Below are positions 57,395 through 64,000 of a stretch of DNA of 64,000 nucleotides, piece after piece (within the stretch, counting starts at the first letter, position 1; every line of letters starts with the position of its first letter). This DNA is from Betaproteobacteria bacterium (GTDB taxonomy: Bacteria; Pseudomonadota; Gammaproteobacteria; Burkholderiales; Rhodocyclaceae): positions 83,618-147,617 of the forward strand of contig JAHRYN010000004.1 in the NCBI GenBank assembly GCA_020621405.1, read 5' to 3'. A program made the translations under genes and the position numbers. A model generated the notes under the pieces. It was given only the letters and a program-made list of their open reading frames with translations, was not told the origin of the DNA and did no database searches.

Positions 57395-58591
57395 GTGAGC
57401 CGCCGCTGGATCGCCCACCTCGACATGGATGCCTTCTTCGCATCGGTCGAACTGCTGCGCTACCCCGAGCTGCGCGGCCAGCCCATGGTGGTGGGCGGCG
57501 GCACCCGCCATCAGCCGGAACGGCAGCCCGATGGCACGCATCGCTTCGCCCGACTGCGCGACTACGTCGGCCGCGGCGTCGCCACCACCGCCACCTACGA
57601 AGCCCGCGCGTTCGGCGTGCATTCGGGCAGCGGATTGATGAAGGCCGCCGCACTGGCGCCGGACGCCATCCTGCTGCCGGTCGATTTCGACGCCTACCGC
57701 CGGCTGTCGCGCCTGTTCAAGCAGGCCGTGCTGCAGCACGTGCCGGTGATCGAGGACCGCGGCATCGACGAAATCTACATGGACCTCACTGACCTGCCGG
57801 GCGCGCAGGACGCCATCGGTGACGACCCGCACGGCGGCGTGCGCGCACTGGCCTTGCGCATCCAGTCGGCAGTGCATGAGGCCACCGGCCTCAGCTGCTC
57901 GATCGGCCTGTCGCCGAACAAGCTGCTGTCCAAGATCTGTTCCGACCTCGACAAGCCGCACGGCCTCACGCTGATCACCGAAGCCGACATCGCGGCGCGC
58001 ATCTGGCCGCTGCCGGCGCGGCGCATCAACGGCATCGGCCCGAAGGCCAACGCGAAACTCGAAGCGCTGGGCATACGCACCATCGGCGAACTGGCGGCCG
58101 CCGAGCCGCACTGGCTGGTCGAACAGTTCGGCCACAGCTACGGGCTGTGGCTGCTCGCCGCCGCCCACGGCCGCGACGACCGGCCGCTCGCACTCGAGCG
58201 CGATCCGAAATCGATCAGCCGCGAAACCACCTTCGAGCGCGACCTGCATGCGAAGCACGACCGTGCCGAACTGGGCGCCATCTTCACCCGGCTGTGCGAG
58301 CGGCTGGCCGACGACCTCAAGCGCAAGGGTCTGGTCGCGAAATCGATCGGCGTCAAGCTGCGCCAGGACGACTTCCGCATCCTCACGCGCGAACTCACCC
58401 TGCATATGTATACAGCGGATGCTGCGGTGATCCGCCATCAGGCCGGCCTGTGCGTCAAGCGCATGCCGCTGGAACGCCGCTTCCGCCTGCTCGGCGTGCG
58501 CGCCAGCCACCTTCTGCCGGCCAGTGCCGCCGAAGTGCGGGACGCTGCCGCCGGCGTGCAGGAAGAAGGGCAGCTCGCGCTGCCGTTCTGA
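57395..58591 (+). CDS. dinB: DNA polymerase IV (Y family)
   Basis: A 398-residue error-prone polymerase. It starts with GTG (SRRWIAHLDMDAFFASVEL); catalytic carboxylates are in HLDMDAFF and in IDEIYMDL. The second motif reads GIDE where most Pol IV have SIDE. An insertion of about 16 residues with HQPERQPDGTH sits after VVGGG, in the fingers region. The thumb and little-finger domains are present, and the C-terminus QLALPF is a beta-clamp binding motif. It follows the rhomboid gene closely. Confidence 0.93.
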   Translation: MSRRWIAHLDMDAFFASVELLRYPELRGQPMVVGGGTRHQPERQPDGTHRFARLRDYVGRGVATTATYEARAFGVHSGSGLMKAAALAPDAILLPVDFDAYRRLSRLFKQAVLQHVPVIEDRGIDEIYMDLTDLPGAQDAIGDDPHGGVRALALRIQSAVHEATGLSCSIGLSPNKLLSKICSDLDKPHGLTLITEADIAARIWPLPARRINGIGPKANAKLEALGIRTIGELAAAEPHWLVEQFGHSYGLWLLAAAHGRDDRPLALERDPKSISRETTFERDLHAKHDRAELGAIFTRLCERLADDLKRKGLVAKSIGVKLRQDDFRILTRELTLHMYTADAAVIRHQAGLCVKRMPLERRFRLLGVRASHLLPASAAEVRDAAAGVQEEGQLALPF

Positions 58592-58600
58592 CTATCCGTA

Positions 58601-61600
58601 TCACCGCGCTAAATTAGACGTCGAAGACATCAAAACGTCTTTCAGTGGCACTGCAAACTCGCAGGCGAACTCGAACATGATGTCTATCCGACCCGCGACT
58701 TCGTTTTCAGCACAAACCGAGAGTCCAGTATCCGTTTTCTGCTGCTGATATCGCAGCGTCTTCAGCCACTCTTTGGGTAGCACCAAGTATCTGTTGGAAC
58801 TCATTGATACGACATAAACCTCCACGCAATTGACTGTAGCGTGCAAGCCCCGCCCTGGTTTCTCGGGGGGGCAGATGACGAAGCCTGCAGGTACGTTACC
58901 ATCCTCTGGTAGACGGTACGGAGACAGATAGTCCGTACGCAAGCCCGAGGCGACCAGTATGACCGGAGTCCAACCCTCGGCAAGGACGGCAGCAATCTTT
59001 GCCTCAAGATCTGCATAAAACGCATCTACGTGGTCATCGCGAACAGGTTCTATGCCGAACTTGCGCTGCAGTCTTGCCAAGGCAACTGCGAACGCATGGA
59101 GCGCGGTGTACTGACTGAACCAACGCACAAGATGGTCATCCAGCGTCTCGAGCGGCGGATTCGTGAAGGGCAACTTCGAGACTCCCGTGAAACTTTGACT
59201 GGCGGTCTCAAGTGCGTCGTCAGTTGAGATGAAGTCCGTGGTCGCCGCGATGGGGAACTCCGTCTGCTCCTCGTTGCTGAAAACACGGGAGTGGACATGC
59301 TGTGCCAGTTCGACCAAGCGTGCCAGGTCAAGCGGTGCATCGTTGACGGTTGTCTCGTGCGCTTCTGACGCCGTCTTCGCTGCCTCCTCGCAGACAGCAG
59401 CAGCCCACGTCACCGCTTCTTCAATCGGATCAGTGCGGTCAAGGGTCGCTCGCAACTTCTCGATAGTCGTCGAGTACTTCTTGAAGTCATCTCGCCGAAG
59501 CTCAGTTGCGAGTACGTCAAAGTGCCGCGAGACACGCCGGAGTTGCTGAAGATTCTCGTGCCATGCCTCGACGAGGCGCGTGAATGCGTGAAGGTCGTCA
59601 TGACGTCCCGCCACCAAGGCTGTCAAGTACATGGCTTGTCCACGTGTTAACGTGTCCACATCTTCGGAACCGGACCACGAATACATGCGCCCTGAGGTCA
59701 TGGGCTCCCGAGTGTCCGAGCGGAATCGCTCGACAATCTTGTCCAGCCGCTGCGAATAGGCGCGGTCAGCGAACTGGGAGCGGGTGAGTCGAGCCACCGC
59801 GGCACCGGCATCTAGGTACCGGTCGACATCTGCCGTGCCCCCCTTGTCGTAGCCTCGTCCCCCCATGAGAGCACCTGCGATTTCAATACACAACGATGTC
59901 TCAGCGTGTTCGATGCCAGCGGCGTGCTCGAGCAGAACAAGAGCGGTCACCATGCATGCGTCGGACCAGTACCTTTTTAGGACTACTGCGAGGAGTCGAG
60001 CGGCCGCCTCTTCTGCCTGAGCCCCCTCCGGCAAGTCCGGAATCTGCGACCGAGCTTGGTCCCAGCTTAGGTCGGCGAAGGCCAGAGTGAGCAGGTTCCA
60101 TCCGGGTTGCGGCGCACTGCGGTTCGCACCGAACTGATGCTGGCGTCCCCCCCACCACTTGACCAACGAGTCCTCCAGACGCCTCGCCGCCTCGGCATCG
60201 CCTCGCGCCACAGCGGCAAGAAGCAGTCGCGCTGTCTCGTCGATGTGTACTGCGTAAACCTTGACCCGCGTGACATGAGCACTCCAAAAGTCAGCGCCAT
60301 GCAGACTCGCGTCCTTATCGAGGTCAACGTCGATGGCCTCCCACGAACCGACCCAGCCCCGTACCGTATCGCGATAAGCGTTGCGCAGAGGAGGCGATAG
60401 AAGTCGGGGGCACTGCACCTCCGGCACTGGCTCCGACTCTGCACGGCGACTCCACCACAGACCCAGGTGGTACATCAGCAGAGTCGATGACAGCACCAAG
60501 TCAACCAGCACGCCCTGTGGCTGCTCACCGGCCCGGTATATCAGCCGCCCGGAGAGCGCTGCTGTACGCAGGAAGAAGCGTCCATCGTCCTCCAGTGCCG
60601 CAACCGCAGCCTCGGCAATGGCCCGATATGGCTCCATCCATTCGCGACCCATGGGTCGCGAGCCCCAGCCGTAAGGGTCTGGAAGGAGACAAACGCTGCC
60701 CAACGTGCCGTCGCTCTCCCGAAATCTGGCCGCACGCAGCAGTCCCGTGTGAACGTCCACCAAGTCATCGAGGGCTTGCCGAAAGCTTGGCTCGCGTCGG
60801 AGCTGAATCTGCGCCGCAGCTTCCTGGCCCAGTTCATCCATGACCTCGAGGGACGTGAATGGCATGGCGAATGCAGCCGGTCGGGCGAATTGGTACGACG
60901 CGCGAATGGCTGCGGCCGCAAACCGACCCGGTGGTTCCGCGTCGCGCACGCGGCACAGCACGTGTTTTTCAGCGGCTTCCCCGGGCGTGCACGGCAACTC
61001 GAGCAATGGATAGCCGCCCACAACCGCTCGGCACGCCTGCACCCACCGGCCGATGGCCCACCCAAGGGGTCTGAAGTGAACGTCTCGAAGCTCTTTCGGC
61101 GTCGAGAAGTGCAGCTGCAGCACTGCGCGCCCTTCGCCCATCGGGAACAAATAGACCTTCGGCTTGGAGCTCTCTTCCGACGTACTTTCACCTGGTACCC
61201 AACCCCGCTCCTGGGCGTTCTGTAACAGTAGTCCCATCGCGTAGGTCCGTACCTCCCGTGGCAGCGTGATGCACTGCGTCAGCCACTGCAAGGTCTGCAC
61301 TCGACGTTCATCCTGCAAATAGTGCGCTGTGCGGGCCAGAAACCAACCCGTGAGGAACAAGTTGATGGCCAGCCAAGCAACATTGGCGACCATCACCGCC
61401 TGCACCTGCTGTATCGACATCCAAGGCAAAACCAAGTACTGGAGCGTCATCAACACCAACAGAGCAAACGAACTGGCCCCCGATGGCTTGACACCGGTCT
61501 CGAGCAAGTAGGCCGTCAGCGCCACTCGCGCCGTGGCGCGTCGTTGGAGCAGGAAGGTTACGAACGAGATGACCAGCGGATAAACAAGGGCCACGACAGT

Positions 61601-61936
61601 TGCCTGAACCGACCATGCAGTGCCGAAATAGGTCGGCAGGTCGGGACGGTTCCAAATCTTCAGCGGCAGGCAACAGCAGTTGGCCAAGGCCAGCAAGGAC
61701 GTCGCGATGCATGCCCAGATGAACGCGGCTGCCCCCAAAAACATCCACGGGTGTGCAGTCGCACCAAGCAAGATGCGCTCGAACCAGGTGTTTTTCCTAA
61801 GGTCGGAGGCCGATTCCTGCCACTGACGCACGAACTGCCCGACGTGCCAGGAGAGCGAACCCAGCAGGCGGCGCGGCGCGATCGCCACCACCCCCTTCAG
61901 TGCGGCGTCAAATATCCGGTCAATTTTTCTTGTCAT
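58601..61936 (-). CDS. Large membrane protein of unknown function (1111 residues)
   Basis: I do not recognise this protein. Four hydrophobic helices lie at about residues 63-87, 108-130, 155-172 and 178-200; the first ends in the unusual NCCCLPLKIW. The remaining 900 residues are predicted soluble and mixed alpha/beta, with Trp-rich stretches and no nucleotide-binding, nuclease, kinase or protease motif that I can see. By eye its base composition is less GC-rich than the neighbours, which suggests transfer. The ATG at 61936 was chosen; an in-frame start 20 codons upstream (61996) is less likely. It lies tail-to-tail with dinB and 171 bases from hipA on the same strand. Confidence 0.75.
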   Translation of the reverse strand: MTRKIDRIFDAALKGVVAIAPRRLLGSLSWHVGQFVRQWQESASDLRKNTWFERILLGATAHPWMFLGAAAFIWACIATSLLALANCCCLPLKIWNRPDLPTYFGTAWSVQATVVALVYPLVISFVTFLLQRRATARVALTAYLLETGVKPSGASSFALLVLMTLQYLVLPWMSIQQVQAVMVANVAWLAINLFLTGWFLARTAHYLQDERRVQTLQWLTQCITLPREVRTYAMGLLLQNAQERGWVPGESTSEESSKPKVYLFPMGEGRAVLQLHFSTPKELRDVHFRPLGWAIGRWVQACRAVVGGYPLLELPCTPGEAAEKHVLCRVRDAEPPGRFAAAAIRASYQFARPAAFAMPFTSLEVMDELGQEAAAQIQLRREPSFRQALDDLVDVHTGLLRAARFRESDGTLGSVCLLPDPYGWGSRPMGREWMEPYRAIAEAAVAALEDDGRFFLRTAALSGRLIYRAGEQPQGVLVDLVLSSTLLMYHLGLWWSRRAESEPVPEVQCPRLLSPPLRNAYRDTVRGWVGSWEAIDVDLDKDASLHGADFWSAHVTRVKVYAVHIDETARLLLAAVARGDAEAARRLEDSLVKWWGGRQHQFGANRSAPQPGWNLLTLAFADLSWDQARSQIPDLPEGAQAEEAAARLLAVVLKRYWSDACMVTALVLLEHAAGIEHAETSLCIEIAGALMGGRGYDKGGTADVDRYLDAGAAVARLTRSQFADRAYSQRLDKIVERFRSDTREPMTSGRMYSWSGSEDVDTLTRGQAMYLTALVAGRHDDLHAFTRLVEAWHENLQQLRRVSRHFDVLATELRRDDFKKYSTTIEKLRATLDRTDPIEEAVTWAAAVCEEAAKTASEAHETTVNDAPLDLARLVELAQHVHSRVFSNEEQTEFPIAATTDFISTDDALETASQSFTGVSKLPFTNPPLETLDDHLVRWFSQYTALHAFAVALARLQRKFGIEPVRDDHVDAFYADLEAKIAAVLAEGWTPVILVASGLRTDYLSPYRLPEDGNVPAGFVICPPEKPGRGLHATVNCVEVYVVSMSSNRYLVLPKEWLKTLRYQQQKTDTGLSVCAENEVAGRIDIMFEFACEFAVPLKDVLMSSTSNLAR

Positions 61937-62107
61937 ATTCGCTCTCGAATTGGCAGAGTAATCGAATCGTTGGCGTACACCCTCGCGACGAAACACATCG
62001 GCAACTATTGGAGACGTCTCAACGATATCTAAACTCTTACGCCGACTGCCTCATGCATATCCCGCCGAACCGGTCACGCATGAGTAGCATATTTTTCGGG
62101 CTCGTCC

Positions 62108-63415
62108 TCAACCAAGCCTGACCGCCATATCCTTGACCACCCCATGCACGATGGCCCTCAGACAGCGCATTTCGCCTGCCAGCGTGGCTGCCAGTCCGGG
62201 ACGCGCTGCGACCAGGCCGGCGTTCTCCGCCTCCACGTCCTGATAGAGCACTTCCGCGAGTTGCACGATGCGTTTGATCTGCTGATCGAGCAACCGATCG
62301 GCAGTAGCGCGAGCAATGTTCAACGCATGCCCCGCTTCACGCAGCAGCGCGCGATCAATGTCCGAAAAATGCCGTATGCCCAGAATGGGCCAGGCAAGCG
62401 CTGTCTGCGCGGGCCAGCCTGCCTTGTCGTAGGCCGGCGAGTCGTAGCAGGCGGTACTGAGCAGGTCGTAGTGCGGCGCGAGCTGTATGCCTTCGTGCGA
62501 CACGATGAAGCTAAGGTTCTTGAGGTGTGCGTCGCCATTGCCGGTGAGCGCGTTGAATGCCAGCCAGCTGAAGAGCCGCGTACGCGCAACGGCCGGGCTG
62601 CGGCAGCCGTTGGCGAGCGCGGCCAGATTTTCGACGCTGCCGCTGGCGTACTTGAAACTTCGGTCCAGACCCAGCAACTGGCAGGCGTCGATGACATGAC
62701 GGCGACGAATGCCATCCGGTGTGCTCAGGCGGTCGAAACGGTCAATCAGGTAGACCGGTTCGGGTACATAGCGGCGATGTACGGCAGGCACGTCGAGCCC
62801 GAGACGGCGGGCCAGACGCATGACAAACCACTCATTCGCGACCGAGTGCGGGTAGTCGGGATCGGGATGATCGGGCTTGAGGATGTGGGTCGAAGGCTGC
62901 GCACCCATGGGCTCGAACAGCTCACTCTTGTCGAGCACGACTGCAAGTTTGTGCTGCGCCCCTGCCAGCGACATGCGTTTGACCGCAGCGTGAGTGAGCG
63001 GCACTTTCGGCATCTGGCGGATGCGTGCCGACAGGTCTGCATCCGGCAACGGACGCAAGCCGCCAACATCCGGAGCAGGTGCGTCGGGCAGACGCAACGT
63101 CAGCGAACCGGCGGATTCCGCGCCGTACCAGCCCAGCAGACCAAAGGCGTCGGCCGCTTCGATCTTCGCGTCGCCAGCCAGCAATACCCGCTGCCCTTCT
63201 TCCGGCAACAGGTTGTCGAAGTACCACTGCGCCGGACGCAGGCTCGCGCCGTCCGGCAACGCATCAAGCTGTAACGGCAGATGCGGACTGAGGGCGAAGC
63301 GTTGCGGGTTGTTCAGCCAGGCGGTCGAGTATTGGAAGGTCCACAGGCCGCTATCCTCGCGCAGCGTGCCAACAACCTCATCGTTGATCAGTACGTTCAG
63401 CGAGCGGGCGCTCAT
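62108..63415 (-). CDS. hipA: HipA-type serine/threonine kinase toxin
   Basis: A 435-residue kinase toxin of the HipA family; E. coli HipA phosphorylates glutamyl-tRNA synthetase. The N-terminal region has the typical FALSPHLPLQLD and WYFDNLLPEEGQR, then the ATP loop SLAGAQHKLAV, the catalytic Asp near residue 295 in GNGDAHLKNLSF and the metal Asp in PHYDLLSTA. The ATG overlaps the hipB stop by four bases. No autophosphorylation-loop truncation is seen, so the kinase looks intact. Confidence 0.93.
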   Translation of the reverse strand: MSARSLNVLINDEVVGTLREDSGLWTFQYSTAWLNNPQRFALSPHLPLQLDALPDGASLRPAQWYFDNLLPEEGQRVLLAGDAKIEAADAFGLLGWYGAESAGSLTLRLPDAPAPDVGGLRPLPDADLSARIRQMPKVPLTHAAVKRMSLAGAQHKLAVVLDKSELFEPMGAQPSTHILKPDHPDPDYPHSVANEWFVMRLARRLGLDVPAVHRRYVPEPVYLIDRFDRLSTPDGIRRRHVIDACQLLGLDRSFKYASGSVENLAALANGCRSPAVARTRLFSWLAFNALTGNGDAHLKNLSFIVSHEGIQLAPHYDLLSTACYDSPAYDKAGWPAQTALAWPILGIRHFSDIDRALLREAGHALNIARATADRLLDQQIKRIVQLAEVLYQDVEAENAGLVAARPGLAATLAGEMRCLRAIVHGVVKDMAVRLG

Positions 63416-63690
63416 GGACGCTTGCTCTTGGGCGCCTGTGTCGGAGCCTGCGCTTCGAGCAGACCCGCAGCATCGTCCGGGACGTCCAGCGTGACCCGCA
63501 CGCCCAGCCCGGCGAGCACGTGGAACAGCTTGCCCCAATGAACCGATTCGCTTCCGCGCTCGATCTTGCCCAGAAAGTTTTCGCTGACGCCCATGCTGCC
63601 GGCGGCATCGTCCTGGCGCATGCGCTGCGCCTTGCGTACGGCACGTACGACAGGGCCGACCCCGGATGCATGTGCAATATCTATTTTCAT
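63412..63690 (-). CDS. hipB: HipB-type antitoxin
   Basis: A 92-residue antitoxin and repressor. Residues 12-65 form a Cro/CI-type helix-turn-helix domain (VRAVRKAQRMRQDDAAGSMG, then VSENFLGKIERGSES). The C-terminal tail is polar and ends KSKRP. The ribosome binding site GAGG lies inside operator 1, seven bases before the ATG. It should bind the three operators at 63694-63818 and hold HipA inactive. hipB-hipA is one operon with ATGA overlap. Confidence 0.92.
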   Translation of the reverse strand: MKIDIAHASGVGPVVRAVRKAQRMRQDDAAGSMGVSENFLGKIERGSESVHWGKLFHVLAGLGVRVTLDVPDDAAGLLEAQAPTQAPKSKRP

Positions 63691-63693
63691 TTT

Positions 63694-63717
63694 AAATCCT
63701 CACAATCGTGTGGATTT
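63694..63717. promoter_or_regulatory. hipBA operator 1
   Basis: A 24-bp palindrome AAATCC-N12-GGATTT begins four bases upstream of the hipB ATG and covers its ribosome binding site. It is the first of three sites of the same form. Confidence 0.8.
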
Positions 63718-63744
63718 ATAACACAAGATTCACGATGTCACTCT

Positions 63745-63768
63745 AAATCCTTTCGATCGTGAGGATTT
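63745..63768. promoter_or_regulatory. hipBA operator 2
   Basis: Second AAATCC-N12-GGATTT palindrome, 51 bases from operator 1. Its inner bases (CGATCG core) are the most symmetric of the three. The half-site consensus from all six arms is close to AAATCCTCACGATC. Confidence 0.8.
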
Positions 63769-63794
63769 CATTCTTCAACCCCGGATTATTACAA

Positions 63795-63818
63795 AAATCC
63801 TCATGAACGCAAGGATTT
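63795..63818. promoter_or_regulatory. hipBA operator 3
   Basis: Third AAATCC-N12-GGATTT palindrome, 50 bases from operator 2, so all three lie on about the same face of the helix at five-turn spacing. Nothing gene-like is seen from here to 63944. Confidence 0.75.
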
Positions 63819-63944
63819 TAGACGTCCGTCGCCATCTGCAGCGCGGGGTTTCCGTACGGCGGCGGAAATCATCCACGTCTTACTGCGGACAAGCATGCAG
63901 ATGCGGCAGGACATGCGGCACGCAGTCAGCGCCGCTCGCCCGCT

Positions 63945-64000
63945 TCAGCCAAAGACCGGGACCGGTGCGAAACGCCCCTTGAGCACCTTGTCGGCGGCGC
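63945..64000 (-). CDS. C-terminal end of an unidentified gene (cut by window edge)
   Basis: The minus strand reads AADKVLKGRFAPVPVFG and then TGA at 63945-63947. The codon use and the sequence look like a protein C-terminus, but with only about 18 residues visible the product cannot be named. Confidence 0.45.
   Translation of the reverse strand, partial: AADKVLKGRFAPVPVFG

Noticed and set aside
58601-61936. DUF2254-type membrane protein
   Set aside because: The helices look superficially similar but the typical motifs after the third helix are missing and the soluble region is far longer.

Overview
This window reads as an ordinary chromosome segment of a high-GC betaproteobacterium, with an accessory stretch at the right end. 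The gene neighbourhoods argD-argF-argG, ftsK-lolA-rarA-serS, orn-M48-phhB-rsgA and dnaQ-rnhA-methyltransferase facing gloB are typical of Rhodocyclales/Burkholderiales-type genomes. A BktB-like thiolase, a DUF3579 protein and a CobD/CbiB-family protein fit the same group. The genus cannot be fixed from sequence alone; a Rhodocyclales-like organism is an inference.

Layout. 1-1140: tail of an NMT1-type ABC importer. 1272-2960: membrane diguanylate cyclase. 3212-10167: tRNA-Ser(CGA), serS, a small unknown gene, rarA, lolA, ftsK and a Crp/Fnr regulator. 10501-14801: trxB, Smr protein, glnB (P-II), nadE, orn. 14938-17376: M48 protease, pterin dehydratase, rsgA. 17489-22559: the Anbu proteasome-like operon (ATP-grasp, alpha-E, transglutaminase, Anbu) with a candidate sigma-54 promoter and an NtrC-like site, facing a transglutaminase homologue whose catalytic Cys is Ser. 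22592-27673: thiolase, CobD/CbiB-like, Nudix, retropepsin, glutamine amidotransferase, yajQ, ppnP. 27689-31073: arginine biosynthesis. 31331-36112: small unknown gene, DUF3579, rpsT, murJ, PEBP protein, aroC. 36182-41423: membrane protein, secreted glutathione peroxidase, ferritin-like protein with heptose-phosphate adenylyltransferase, two multihaem cytochromes c. 41746-48487: isocitrate dehydrogenase, dnaQ, rnhA, methyltransferase, gloB, response-regulator diguanylate cyclase, mltD. 48524-55321: peptide ABC importer operon. 55491-58591: LON-domain protein, rhomboid protease, dinB. 58601-63818: an accessory stretch with an unrecognised 1111-residue membrane protein and a hipBA toxin-antitoxin pair with three evenly spaced palindromic operators.

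The most interesting items are the nitrogen-type promoter architecture in front of the Anbu operon, the Cys-to-Ser transglutaminase homologue beside it, the three-operator array of hipBA, and the large unknown membrane protein next to hipBA. No rRNA genes, CRISPR arrays, insertion sequences or prophage were seen. Most start codons were chosen from reading frame, ribosome binding site and family length; alternatives are given where the choice was open.
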